Below are positions 50,572 through 59,052 of a stretch of DNA of 64,000 bases, one piece after another. The DNA is taken from positions 124,001 to 188,000 of the forward strand of contig OZ242171.1 in the NCBI GenBank assembly GCA_965205525.1. The letters run 5' to 3'. Position 1 is the stretch's first letter. Each line of letters opens with the position of its first letter. The notes beneath the pieces were generated by a model, which was not told the origin of the DNA, made no database searches, and worked only from the letters and a program-made list of their open reading frames with translations. This DNA comes from G965205525 sp965205525. GTDB lineage: Bacteria > Pseudomonadota > Gammaproteobacteria > JABABF01. The position numbers and the translations under genes were made by a program.

Positions 50572-52139
50572 GGCTTCTTTTTCTCGGGCGGTTCGCCGTT
50601 TTTTCCGGCCGGTATGCCGAGGAGATGTTGCGCCCAGTTCAGCAGGTCGTGGCGGCTCTCCTCGCCGGCCTGACGGAGCCCGACAATGGGGTCATGCACC
50701 AATTTCCCGGTAAGTGACTGCGCCATGTCATGCAGCACCGTTTCTGCAGCGACCCCTTTCTGCAAACGTTTTTGTGCTCGTTTTTCCTCCGCTCGGCATA
50801 GTTCCTGGGCCCGGTCTCGGTAGCTTACTATCAGCCCGTCGGCATCGCGCCCGCGCATTTTTTTCTCGGGCGGTTCGCCGTTTTTCCCGGCTGGTATGCC
50901 GAGGAGATTTTGCACCCAGTCCAGCCGGTCGTAGCGGCCCTCCTCGCTGGCCTGACGGAGCCCGATACTGGGGTCATGCACCAATTTTCCGGTGAGTGAC
51001 TGCGCCATGTCATGCAGCACCGTTTCTGCAGCGACCCCTTTCCGCAAACGTTTTTGCGCTCGCTCTTCTTCCGCTCGGCATAGTTTCTGGGTCCGGTCTC
51101 GGTAGCTTACTATCAGCCCGTCGGCATCGCGCCCGCGCATTTTCTTCTGGTAATTCTTTATCTCTTTCCCGATCAGTTTCTCGGCCGGCTCTTCTTCCGC
51201 TCTGCGTCTGCTGGCTCCGTTTTCAACTAAATCCTGCAGGTCGTCAATACAGTAGAGATGAATATCCTCTATTTCGCTGATCGCCGGATCAATGTCCCGG
51301 GGTACTGCCAAGTCCACCATCAGCATGGTATGGCGCCGCTGACGCGCTGCCTCTTCCATCATTTTGCGATCAATAATTGTCTGCGGGCTGCCGGTTCCGG
51401 ATACCACGATATCGGCCCGGGACAGAAAACGCGGTATTTCCGCAAGGGGCACAGGACAGGTGCCCATACTGCCCGCCAGGCTTTTGGCATGGGCTCGCGT
51501 GCGATTGGCAAATACGATGTGCCGCAGTCCCTGGTCTTTGAGGCGCTGGGAGGTGAGCTCTATCATTTCTCCCGCACCGATCAGCAATGCCTCCAACTCA
51601 TTAAGACTGCCGAACTGCTGGCGTGCCAGCTTCAATATTGCAGAAGCGTAGGACACAGAGCCTGCCCCGATGCCGGTCTGTGTACGCACCCGCTTGGCGA
51701 CATGAAACACATGGGGGAAAATACGTCCTAGCTGCAGGCTGATGCAGTTATGTCGCTGGGCGATGTCAAAGCTTTCCTTGACTTGGCCCAGAATCTCCGT
51801 CTCGCCAAATATCATGGCATCCATTCCGCAGGCCACCTGAGCTAAGTGCTCAATCGCTTCGGTGTCCCGGTACAGATAGAGAGGCCCGTGCAGATCTGCC
51901 GCCGGCACCTTCCGGTTTTCAGCCAGCCAATTGATGATGGGCTGTTTTTCAAGGGTGTCGCCGTTTCCGATAATTTCGGTGCGGTTGCAGGTGGAGAGGA
52001 TCACCACCTCTGACAGTCCTTCTATGTTGTCCCGGGCATCTTGCAGAGCGGCTGGGATTTCATCCACGACAAAGGCGACCTGTCCCCGCAGGTTCAGGTC
52101 GGCAGTCTCATGGTTGATTCCTGCGATAAGGAGGGGCAT
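50568..52139 (-). CDS. hemA: Glutamyl-tRNA reductase with duplicated C-terminal dimerisation domain
   Basis: NADPH-dependent reduction of glutamyl-tRNA to glutamate-1-semialdehyde, first step of the C5 haem pathway. From ATG 52139 it has 523 residues; the family has about 420. Catalytic and NADPH domains are normal: LLIAGINHETADLNLRG, VVILSTCNRTEII (catalytic Cys), MDAMIFGETEILGQVK, LLIGAGEMIELTSQRL, VFANRTRAHAKSLA. The extra length comes from a second copy of the helical dimerisation domain: residues about 332-425 and 426-519 are near-identical 94-residue units, each starting MRGRDADGLIVSYRDR and ending PAGKNGEPPEK. The pair hemA-prfA is conserved. Confidence 0.95.
   Translation of the reverse strand: MPLLIAGINHETADLNLRGQVAFVVDEIPAALQDARDNIEGLSEVVILSTCNRTEIIGNGDTLEKQPIINWLAENRKVPAADLHGPLYLYRDTEAIEHLAQVACGMDAMIFGETEILGQVKESFDIAQRHNCISLQLGRIFPHVFHVAKRVRTQTGIGAGSVSYASAILKLARQQFGSLNELEALLIGAGEMIELTSQRLKDQGLRHIVFANRTRAHAKSLAGSMGTCPVPLAEIPRFLSRADIVVSGTGSPQTIIDRKMMEEAARQRRHTMLMVDLAVPRDIDPAISEIEDIHLYCIDDLQDLVENGASRRRAEEEPAEKLIGKEIKNYQKKMRGRDADGLIVSYRDRTQKLCRAEEERAQKRLRKGVAAETVLHDMAQSLTGKLVHDPSIGLRQASEEGRYDRLDWVQNLLGIPAGKNGEPPEKKMRGRDADGLIVSYRDRAQELCRAEEKRAQKRLQKGVAAETVLHDMAQSLTGKLVHDPIVGLRQAGEESRHDLLNWAQHLLGIPAGKNGEPPEKKKP
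50583..51146 (-). repeat. 282-bp direct tandem duplication within hemA
   Basis: Two head-to-tail copies, 50583-50864 and 50865-51146, with exactly 282 bp period (94 codons). By eye the copies differ at about 22 nucleotide positions, giving roughly 13 amino-acid differences. Both junctions carry AAAATGCGC, so short homology could have seeded the event. Confidence 0.95.
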
Positions 52140-52198
52140 TATGGGCACTATGGCGGCGCGAAGCCGCTCCAATTCTAGCAACTTTCCCCGTATTAGCC

Positions 52199-53935
52199 AT
52201 GTGCATAAGAATTTCTGTGCTGCTGGCAGTTGCCTTGATGGCGGCAGCGTGCAATTCTCCGTTGCGGCCATCGGCGCTGCCGGTATCGGCTCCGGCGGCC
52301 TCGGCGGCGTCTTTGCCAATCCAAGCGAGTGCGCCTTTTGGCAGGGAGTCCCTGTACGGGCTGCTGGCAGCTGAATTTGCCCTGGAGCGCAATCTCCCCG
52401 CCGTCGCCCTGCACTACTACAGCGAGCAGCTGCGTCGCACACGGGATCCTGCGATCGCTTGGCGTACTGCGGAAATCGCCGGTGCCCTAGGCCTGCACGG
52501 GCTGGAAATGGAGGCGACCAGGCACCGACTGGCCGCACTGCCCGGTGACGGCATCGCCCACTTGAATGCGGCTCGCATCCTGCTGCAGACAGGGCGGCCG
52601 GAAACAGCGCGCCCCCATCTCATCGCCGCCGCCAGAGCGGGACTGCACATACGCTACCAGCAGCTGGCCCTGGTGGTATCCAACCGGCTGGAGGCGGACC
52701 GCCGGGCGAGCCTTCGCGTGCTGCAAAGTCTCCCGATAGAGCGGCAGGATACGCTGGTCTACCCGGAATGGCTGCAGGCGCAGGCGCTGCTGCTGGAGAG
52801 CCTGGGCGAAGCGGGCCAGGCGCTGGCTTTGCTGCGGGAGGCTGTGCGCGCTGCTGCCCCGCGGAACAGCGACCCGGTGCTGGCAGAAGTGAAGCTGTTA
52901 GAGCGCATGCAGCAGCCTCTGGCGGCGCGCCGGCGCCTGGAGGATGCACTGGCATTGCATCCGGAGAGTCGTCCATTGCGCTGGCATTACGCGGTTCTGT
53001 TGAGCGCAAGGGAGCCGGAGGCGGCGCTCCGGCAGCTGGAGACCCTCGTACGAGAGCGCCCAGATGACTACCCGGCGCTATTCTCGCTGGCATTGCTGAA
53101 CTGGGAAATCGGGCATCTGGACATTGCCGAGCAGCAGTTCTATCGCATGCTCGCTGCCGGTTTCCGCCCAAGCCTGGTGCATTTTTACCTGGCTCGCCTG
53201 GCGGACCTGCAAGGGGATGTGCCCCGGGCCATAGAGCACTACTTGGCGGTGCCTTCCGGCCCGCAGCTGGCAGCGGCGGCCAGGTACCTGGGGGCGCTCC
53301 TGATGCGCGAGGATCGCGTTGACGAAATGCAGGTGATGTTTGCCGGACACCGCTTGTACAGCCCGAGGCGGACCTTGGTTTTCTATCTTCTTGAAGCGGG
53401 GCTGCTGGCGGATGGCGGCCACTGGCAGCGCGGTCACCTGCTCTTAAGGAAAGCTTTGCACCGTCATCCTGGCAATCAGGATCTCCTTTATATGTACGCC
53501 TTGGCCGACTTGGAGCTGGGAAATTTTGCCGCCGCGGAGAAGAATTTGCGAGCACTCCTGCGAAGCAATGCCGAAGATCCGCGGCTTCTGAATGCGCTGG
53601 GCTACAGCTTGGCAGATCGCACCACCCGGTATGAAGAAGCATATCAGCTGATACATCGGGCATTTATCAAGCGCCCCGAAGACCCGGCCATCTTAGACAG
53701 CATGGGATGGGTGCACTACCGCATGGGAGACTTAAAGAACGCTCTTGAATACTTGCAGCGCGCCATCTCCTTGCAGCCCGACCACGAAATTGCTGCTCAT
53801 CTCGGCGAAGTGCTGTGGATGCTCGACCGCAGAGAGCAGGCCCGGAAGGTGTGGCAGCATGCCATGCAGGCCAAGCCGGATAGCACCATCCTGCGCACCA
53901 CCATGGAGCGCCTGAAGCAGCTGGCGAAGTGGTAG
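52199..53935 (+). CDS. TPR-repeat lipoprotein
   Basis: A 578-residue protein with a lipoprotein signal (VLLAVALMAAACNS; lipidated Cys at about residue 18) and many tetratricopeptide-like helical pairs from residue 50 to the end. Examples are AAEKNLRALLRSNAEDPRLLNALGYSLAD and ILDSMGWVHYRMGDLKNALEYLQRAISLQPD. Aspartate is absent at the position after the Cys, which suggests outer-membrane sorting. A homologous TPR gene lies between hemA and lolB in Pseudomonas, consistent with an envelope role beside the lipoprotein receptor LolB. Precise function is unknown. It is divergent from hemA (59-bp gap). Confidence 0.9.
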   Translation: MCIRISVLLAVALMAAACNSPLRPSALPVSAPAASAASLPIQASAPFGRESLYGLLAAEFALERNLPAVALHYYSEQLRRTRDPAIAWRTAEIAGALGLHGLEMEATRHRLAALPGDGIAHLNAARILLQTGRPETARPHLIAAARAGLHIRYQQLALVVSNRLEADRRASLRVLQSLPIERQDTLVYPEWLQAQALLLESLGEAGQALALLREAVRAAAPRNSDPVLAEVKLLERMQQPLAARRRLEDALALHPESRPLRWHYAVLLSAREPEAALRQLETLVRERPDDYPALFSLALLNWEIGHLDIAEQQFYRMLAAGFRPSLVHFYLARLADLQGDVPRAIEHYLAVPSGPQLAAAARYLGALLMREDRVDEMQVMFAGHRLYSPRRTLVFYLLEAGLLADGGHWQRGHLLLRKALHRHPGNQDLLYMYALADLELGNFAAAEKNLRALLRSNAEDPRLLNALGYSLADRTTRYEEAYQLIHRAFIKRPEDPAILDSMGWVHYRMGDLKNALEYLQRAISLQPDHEIAAHLGEVLWMLDRREQARKVWQHAMQAKPDSTILRTTMERLKQLAKW

Positions 53936-54537
53936 TTTTCTGTACCCGGCTGTTGCCGATATGTCTGCTCGCACTTACTCTTGCCGGCTGTCATGTGTCC
54001 CTGCGAGAGGATGCTGGATCCCCCCTCCGCTGGGAAGAACTGCAGTCCAAGCTGCGCACCCTGCCTTCTTGGCAGATGCGCGCTCGTCTGCACACAGAGA
54101 ATCCGGGCGGGCGGCAGACTGTCTGGGTGCATTGGCGGCAGGAGGGTGAGCAATACTCTGTGCGGCTATCCGATCTGCTAGGGCGCACCGCGCTTCTCTT
54201 GGAGGGCGGGGACGGACAGGCGCTCCTGAAACGCCCGGGACAGGACCCGGTGCGGGCGGCTTCCGCCGAAGAGGCTCTGCAGCACGCGCTGGGCTGGGCT
54301 GTGCCGGTCTCCCAGCTGCGCTACTGGCTTCTCGGCATCCCCGCTCCCGGCCTGCAGACCGCTGCACAGCGGGTGGAATCTGGCGTTCTGGTTGAGCTGC
54401 AGCAGTTCGGCTGGCACCTGCAATTCAGCGATTATCGCAAAGTGGATGAGCTTCGTCTGCCAGACCTTCTGCAGGGGGAGCGCGATGGGCTGCGGATATC
54501 TTTGAACGTATCTCACTGGTATCTCCCCGGGAGCTGA
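53929..54537 (+). CDS. lolB: Outer-membrane lipoprotein receptor LolB
   Basis: Receives lipoproteins from LolA and inserts them in the outer membrane. The protein has 202 residues with signal and lipobox LLALTLAGC. WQMRARLHTENPGGRQTVWVHWRQEGEQYSVRLSDLLGRTALLLEGG is the LolB beta-sheet pattern. The LGWAVPVSQLRYWLLGIPAPG segment is highly typical, and a final VDELRLPDLLQGERDGLRISLNVSHWYL closes the fold. The GTG start overlaps the end of the TPR gene by 7 bp. ispE follows after 9 bp. Confidence 0.94.
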   Translation: MVVFCTRLLPICLLALTLAGCHVSLREDAGSPLRWEELQSKLRTLPSWQMRARLHTENPGGRQTVWVHWRQEGEQYSVRLSDLLGRTALLLEGGDGQALLKRPGQDPVRAASAEEALQHALGWAVPVSQLRYWLLGIPAPGLQTAAQRVESGVLVELQQFGWHLQFSDYRKVDELRLPDLLQGERDGLRISLNVSHWYLPGS

Positions 54538-54546
54538 CCCGCGGCC

Positions 54547-55395
54547 ATGCCACCTGGCGAAATCACCCTGCGGGCACCCGCTAAGCTAAATCTCTTCCTG
54601 CGGGTGCTGCGGCGCCGCCCAGACGGCTACCACCGCTTGCAGACCGCCTACCAATTTCTGGATTTTAGTGACCAGCTGCACCTGCGTGTGCGCTCGGACG
54701 GGCGCATTCACCTGAAGGTGTCTCCTCGGGACCCGGCGCCGGGGCACAACCTGGTGCTGCGGGCAGCGCGTTTTCTGCAGGCCCATACCGGCTGCCGGGC
54801 CGGTGCCGACCTGCACTTGGAAAAGCATATTCCCGAGGGCAGCGGGCTCGGGGGCGGCAGTTCGGATGCCGCCGCCGCGCTTCTGGGCCTGAATGCGCTG
54901 TGGGGTGCCGGGCTCTGTCGGCGGGAATTGGCCGTCCTCGGCCGTCGCTTGGGAGCAGATGTCCCGCTATTCATCTACGGCCGCTCGGCTTGGGCAGAGG
55001 GCGCCGGGGAAATACTTTGGCCGCTGGGCCTTCCAGAGCGGGATTATCTGCTGCTCCTGCCGCCATGCCATGCCTCCACGGCGGCGATATTTGCTCACCC
55101 TTCGTTGACACAGAGTGCATCGCCTATGACAATATCCCTCCTTTCGGAATGCAGCGGCCACAATGACTGCGAGGGAGCAGTGAAGGTTCTGTATCCGGAG
55201 GTAGGCGAGGCCCTGCAACGGCTCAGCGCCGTGGGGATGGCTGCTGTGACCGGCACCGGTTCCTGCGTGTATGCTGCCATTGAGCATGCCGGAGCGGCGG
55301 AGCGTGTGCTGAATGCTCTGCCTGCCGGGTGGCGCGGTCGCCGCGCCAAGGGTCTGAACCGCTCTGTGCTGATGACAGACTGCGCTGTCCCGTAA
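54547..55395 (+). CDS. ispE: 4-diphosphocytidyl-2-C-methyl-D-erythritol kinase
   Basis: GHMP kinase of the MEP isoprenoid pathway. The protein has 282 residues. It has LRAPAKLNLFLRVLRRRPDGYHRLQTAYQFLD, the ATP loop IPEGSGLGGGSSDAAAALLGLN, GADVPLFIYGRSAWAEG and the third GHMP motif AAVTGTGSCVYAAI. The lolB-ispE-tRNA-Gln-prs order is the usual one in gammaproteobacteria. The product is essential for ubiquinone tails, so it links functionally to ubiA in this window. Confidence 0.96.
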   Translation: MPPGEITLRAPAKLNLFLRVLRRRPDGYHRLQTAYQFLDFSDQLHLRVRSDGRIHLKVSPRDPAPGHNLVLRAARFLQAHTGCRAGADLHLEKHIPEGSGLGGGSSDAAAALLGLNALWGAGLCRRELAVLGRRLGADVPLFIYGRSAWAEGAGEILWPLGLPERDYLLLLPPCHASTAAIFAHPSLTQSASPMTISLLSECSGHNDCEGAVKVLYPEVGEALQRLSAVGMAAVTGTGSCVYAAIEHAGAAERVLNALPAGWRGRRAKGLNRSVLMTDCAVP

Positions 55396-55423
55396 AACGG
55401 CAGCGGTGTCCTAAGAAAGCTGT

Positions 55424-55498
55424 TGGGGCGTGGCCAAGCGGTAAGGCACCGGGTTTTGATCCCGGTATTCGCAGGTTCGAATCCTGCCGCCCCAGCCA
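55424..55498 (+). tRNA. tRNA-Gln (anticodon TTG)
   Basis: 75 nt including an encoded CCA. The acceptor arm pairs TGGGGCG with CGCCCCA. The D-loop segment is CCAAGCGGTAAGGC. The anticodon loop GTTTTGATC shows TTG. The T-loop is GGTTCGAATCC. It closely matches E. coli tRNA-Gln. It lies between ispE and prs as in related genomes. No integrase or duplicated tRNA end was seen nearby. Confidence 0.97.
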
Positions 55499-55529
55499 TT
55501 TGGCCTAGTGCAATAGAGAGAGCCTAGAA

Positions 55530-56489
55530 GTGTCTAATAACATGATATTGTTTTCCGGCAACGCCAACTTTGCGCTGGCGGAGCAGGTTGCGGATCACTT
55601 GGGGCTATCCCTCGGTCTCGCTACAGTCAGTCGCTTCAGCGATGGCGAAATCTCTATTGAAGTCCAGGAGAATGTCCGGGGCAAGGATGTGTTTGTTATT
55701 CAGTCGACCTGTGCGCCCCCGAATCGCAACCTGATGGAGCTGATCCTGATGGTGGATGCATTGCGGCGCGCCTCGGCAGCCCGCATTACGGCAGTCGTTC
55801 CCTATTTCGGCTATGCCCGCCAAGATCGCAGGGTGCGTTCGGAGCGAGTGCCGATCAGTGCCAAGGTAGCTGCTGGCATGATGGTCAGTGCCGGTGTGAA
55901 CCGGGTACTTACCGTGGACCTGCATGCCGAGCCGATTCAGGGTTTCTTTGATGTGCCGGTGGACAATGTCTACGGCTCCCCGGTTCTCATTGATGACATG
56001 GAACGGCGCAATTACAAGGACGTGGTAGTGGTATCCCCGGATATCGGCGGCGTGGTGCGGGCACGGGCCTTTGCCAAGCAGCTGCATGACGCAGACCTTG
56101 CCATCATTGATAAGCGCCGGCCCCGCGCCAACGAAAGCGAGGTGATGAACGTAATCGGCGAGGTGGAGGGGCGGGTATGCCTGGTGGTGGACGATATCGT
56201 GGATACCGCAGGCACTCTGTGCATGGCGGCGCAGGCGCTCAAGGCCCGCGGTGCCTCCGACGTGTTTGCCTATTGCACACACCCGGTCCTGTCGGGGGCC
56301 GCAATTGAGAACCTTGAGAGTTCCCTGTTGGACCAGCTGGTGGTTACCGATACAATTCCCCTGACAGAACAGGCACAGGCCTGTTCTCGCGTTCGGCAGC
56401 TCAGCATTGCTAGCTTGCTCGGTGAATCCATTCGCCGGGTGAGCAATGAAGAATCAATCAGCGCATTATTTCCGCTGAAAAGTGGATAA
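55530..56489 (+). CDS. prs: Ribose-phosphate pyrophosphokinase
   Basis: Makes PRPP from ribose 5-phosphate and ATP, feeding purines, pyrimidines (pyrE), histidine and tryptophan. The protein has 319 residues. It starts at GTG 55530 with ILFSGNANFALAEQVADHLG. It has GKDVFVIQSTCAPPNRNLMELILMVDALRRASAARITAVVPYFGYARQDRR, VDLHAEPIQGFFDVPVDN, and the PRPP-binding loop VCLVVDDIVDTAGTLC. It follows tRNA-Gln by 31 bp. Confidence 0.97.
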   Translation: MSNNMILFSGNANFALAEQVADHLGLSLGLATVSRFSDGEISIEVQENVRGKDVFVIQSTCAPPNRNLMELILMVDALRRASAARITAVVPYFGYARQDRRVRSERVPISAKVAAGMMVSAGVNRVLTVDLHAEPIQGFFDVPVDNVYGSPVLIDDMERRNYKDVVVVSPDIGGVVRARAFAKQLHDADLAIIDKRRPRANESEVMNVIGEVEGRVCLVVDDIVDTAGTLCMAAQALKARGASDVFAYCTHPVLSGAAIENLESSLLDQLVVTDTIPLTEQAQACSRVRQLSIASLLGESIRRVSNEESISALFPLKSG

Positions 56490-56501
56490 GAGGCAATAAT
56501 T

Positions 56502-57239
56502 ATGTCAGAAGATTTCGTTTTCAACGCAGAATTGCGTACTGCAGGAGGTCGCGCCGCCGCCCGTCGCCTGCGGCGCACTGCCGATATGGTGCCGGCAATT
56601 ATCTACGGCAACACCGAGCCTCTCGCTGTGCAGATCCGCCATCGGGACTTGGAGCGTGCACAGCATCAGGAGGCTTTTTATACCCGGGTGTTGACCATCC
56701 GTGTAGGAGAACGAGAGGAACGGGCCATCCTTAAGGGTTTACAGCGTCATCCGGCCCGCAATCGCATTCTGCACGCCGATTTTCAGCGGGTCATTGCTGG
56801 GCAGAGGATCACCGTTCACGTGCCGCTGCACTTCCTCAACGAAGATAAATGCATCGGGGTCAAGATGCAGGGTGGCCTGATTGCCCATGCGGCGACAGAT
56901 GTAGAGCTGCGCGGTCTGCCAGAAAACCTGCCCGAGTACCTAGAAGTGGATGTGGCAGAGAAGGAGGTGGGGCAGACGATCCATATCTCCGATTTGAGGC
57001 TGCCGGAGGGCGTAGAGAGTGTAGCCTTGGCACAGGGTGAGACACACGACCTGCCGCTGGTCAACGTGCTCTCACCCCGTGGCGGCGTGGATGCGGAGGC
57101 GGAAGAAGCCGCGGAGGCCGCCGAGGCCGCGGAGGCCGCGGAGGCCGCCGCCATTGCCGCCGGGCAGGAAACAGAGCAGGAAGAGCAGACAGCCGAGGAT
57201 GGCGGGCAGGAGGAGAAGGAGAAGGAGAAGGAGAAATAG
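56502..57239 (+). CDS. rplY: Ribosomal protein L25 (CTC form) with acidic tail
   Basis: 5S-rRNA-binding protein, long (TL5/CTC) form with an N-terminal L25 domain (FNAELRTAGGRAAARRLRRTADMVPAIIYGN, RNRILHADFQRV) and a C-terminal beta domain (ENLPEYLEVDVAEKEVGQTIHISDLRLPEGV). The protein has 245 residues. The last 50 are low-complexity: an EAAEAAEAAEAAEAA run coded by repeated gaggccgcg-type triplets, then Gln/Glu and a (KE)n end. The CTC form often has some acidic tail, but this one is long. It sits between prs and pth. Confidence 0.95.
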   Translation: MSEDFVFNAELRTAGGRAAARRLRRTADMVPAIIYGNTEPLAVQIRHRDLERAQHQEAFYTRVLTIRVGEREERAILKGLQRHPARNRILHADFQRVIAGQRITVHVPLHFLNEDKCIGVKMQGGLIAHAATDVELRGLPENLPEYLEVDVAEKEVGQTIHISDLRLPEGVESVALAQGETHDLPLVNVLSPRGGVDAEAEEAAEAAEAAEAAEAAAIAAGQETEQEEQTAEDGGQEEKEKEKEK

Positions 57240-57269
57240 GGCAAGCCCCTCCGTCCTGCTGGCATCTTC

Positions 57270-57878
57270 ATGGAGAAGCAGGCTGGCGATGGTCAGCTGA
57301 CCTTGGTGCGCCTTCTCGTCGGCCTCGGCAATCCCGGTCCGGAGTACCGGGATACTCGCCACAACTTGGGGGCGCGTTTCGTGGAGGCCTTGGCTGCAGA
57401 CAAAGGCTGCTCGCTGCGCCTGGAGGCCCGATTCCATGGGTATGTTACCCGCTGGGAGGCTCTCTTTCTGCAGGTTCCCTCCACTTGGATGAACGAGAGC
57501 GGTCGGGCGGTAGCAGCCTTGGTGCGTTATCACAAACTGCTGCCGGAAGATGTCCTGGTAGCCCACGATGAGTTGGACCTGCCGCCGGGCTCTGCTCGTT
57601 TTAAGAAAGGCGGGGGACACGGCGGCCACAAGGGCCTGAAGGATATTGCCATGGCATTGGGCTGCGGTGATTTCTACCGGCTGCGTCTCGGCATCGGTCA
57701 TCCGGGCACAGGAGATCATGACCGTGTGACCCGCTATGTGCTAGGCACGGCATCCAAGCAAGAGAGCAAGCTGCATGAGGCGGGGATCAGCCGTGCGCTA
57801 GAGGTGCTGCCCGATGCTGTGGCCGGTCGTTGGGAGAGTGCCATGCAGCGCCTGCATACGCAGCAGACGGAGGGCTGA
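57270..57878 (+). CDS. pth: Peptidyl-tRNA hydrolase
   Basis: Releases peptides from stalled peptidyl-tRNA. The protein has 202 residues. Active-site features are LLVGLGNPGPEYRDTRHNLGARFVEAL (catalytic His in RHNLG), PSTWMNESGRAVAALVRYH, VAHDELDLPPGSARFKKGGGHGGHKGLKDI, YRLRLGIGHPG. It has about 8 residues more at the N-terminus than E. coli if ATG 57270 is used. Its stop touches the ychF ATG. Confidence 0.96.
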   Translation: MEKQAGDGQLTLVRLLVGLGNPGPEYRDTRHNLGARFVEALAADKGCSLRLEARFHGYVTRWEALFLQVPSTWMNESGRAVAALVRYHKLLPEDVLVAHDELDLPPGSARFKKGGGHGGHKGLKDIAMALGCGDFYRLRLGIGHPGTGDHDRVTRYVLGTASKQESKLHEAGISRALEVLPDAVAGRWESAMQRLHTQQTEG

Positions 57879-58970
57879 ATGAGTCTGCACTGCGGCATGG
57901 TCGGCCTGCCCAATGTCGGCAAATCCACACTCTTTAATGCGCTTACCAGCATTGGTGTCGCGGCGGAGAATTTTGCCTTTTGCACTATTGAGCCCAATGT
58001 CGGTGTAGTGCAGGTTGCGGATGAGCGGCTGGACCGCTTGGCGGCGGTGGTGCAGCCGGAGAAAACAGTTCCGACGGTCATTGAGTTTGTAGACATCGCC
58101 GGCCTGGTGGCCGGCGCCTCCAAGGGGGAAGGTTTGGGCAACCGCTTTCTCGCGCATATTCGGGAGATGGACGCGCTTTTGCATGTGGTGCGCTGCTTTG
58201 ACGACAGTGATGTCGTCCATGTAGATGATCGCGTGGACCCGGCCAGCGATATTGAAACCATTGAAACAGAGCTTATCCTGGCGGATCTGGAGAGCGTGCA
58301 GCGGCAGCTGGAGAAAAATATGCGGGCGGTGAAGGGCGGTGACCGAGAGGCCGCCCGCGTTGTGGATCTGCTGATAAAAATTCAATCCGAGCTGGACCGG
58401 GGACAACCGGCGCGGGCGATAGAGCTCAGTGCGGAAGATGCAGAGCTCAGCCAGCATTTTCACCTATTGACCGCCAAGCCAGTGCTGTATGTCGGCAATG
58501 TCGGAGAAAGCGATCTTGCCGGCAATGAGCATTTGGAAACGCTGCAGCGCAGCGTCGCAGTCCAGGGGGCCGAGGTATTGCCGCTGTGCAGCAAGCTGGA
58601 AGCGGAAATCGCAGAACTGGAGGCGAAAGATGCGAAGGTATTTTTAGCAGACCTGGGTCTTGAGGAACCCGGCCTGCGCCGACTGATTTCTGCCAGCTAC
58701 CGCCTGCTCGGTCTGCAAACTTTTTTTACGGCGGGTCCGGCCGAGGTGCGCGCCTGGGCGGTGACGGCAGGAATGGCCGCGCCGACGGCGGCGGGATGCA
58801 TCCATACCGACTTTGAGCGCGGCTTTATTCGCGCCGAGGTGATCTCTTTTGAAGACTATATTGCCTGCGGCGGCGAGCAGGGCGCACGTACCGCCGGCAA
58901 ATGGCGCCTTGAAGGCAGGGACTATATTGTCCAGGATGGCGATGTGGTCCATTTCCGTTTTAACACCTAG
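57879..58970 (+). CDS. ychF: Redox-regulated ATPase/GTPase YchF (Obg family)
   Basis: P-loop NTPase of 363 residues associated with ribosomes and oxidative stress control; the family prefers ATP. G1 is GMVGLPNVGKSTLFNALT. G3 is EFVDIAGLVAGASKGEGLGN. The G4 position reads VGNVGES in place of NKXD, as expected for ATP-preferring YchF. The C-terminal TGS-like domain has LQTFFTAGPAEVRAWAVT, AGCIHTDFERGFIRAEVISFEDYI and YIVQDGDVVHFRFN. It starts immediately after the pth stop. A 6-bp hairpin without a T tract (58970-58986) follows it. Confidence 0.97.
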   Translation: MSLHCGMVGLPNVGKSTLFNALTSIGVAAENFAFCTIEPNVGVVQVADERLDRLAAVVQPEKTVPTVIEFVDIAGLVAGASKGEGLGNRFLAHIREMDALLHVVRCFDDSDVVHVDDRVDPASDIETIETELILADLESVQRQLEKNMRAVKGGDREAARVVDLLIKIQSELDRGQPARAIELSAEDAELSQHFHLLTAKPVLYVGNVGESDLAGNEHLETLQRSVAVQGAEVLPLCSKLEAEIAELEAKDAKVFLADLGLEEPGLRRLISASYRLLGLQTFFTAGPAEVRAWAVTAGMAAPTAAGCIHTDFERGFIRAEVISFEDYIACGGEQGARTAGKWRLEGRDYIVQDGDVVHFRFNT

Positions 58971-59052
58971 CTGCAGCTGTTGCAGCGACACGGCACTTTC
59001 GGCCGCCGTCTGTCCATAGTGCAATCCTCTGCACCGAGCAAAGATGCAGGGC

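Noticed and set aside
55424..55498. tRNA-Gln as an attachment site for an integrated element
   Set aside because: No integrase gene, no duplicated tRNA 3' end, and both flanks are the usual core neighbours.
58970..58986. Hairpin between ychF and dapE as a terminator
   Set aside because: The 6-bp stem is perfect but no T-run follows on either strand, so an intrinsic terminator is not supported.
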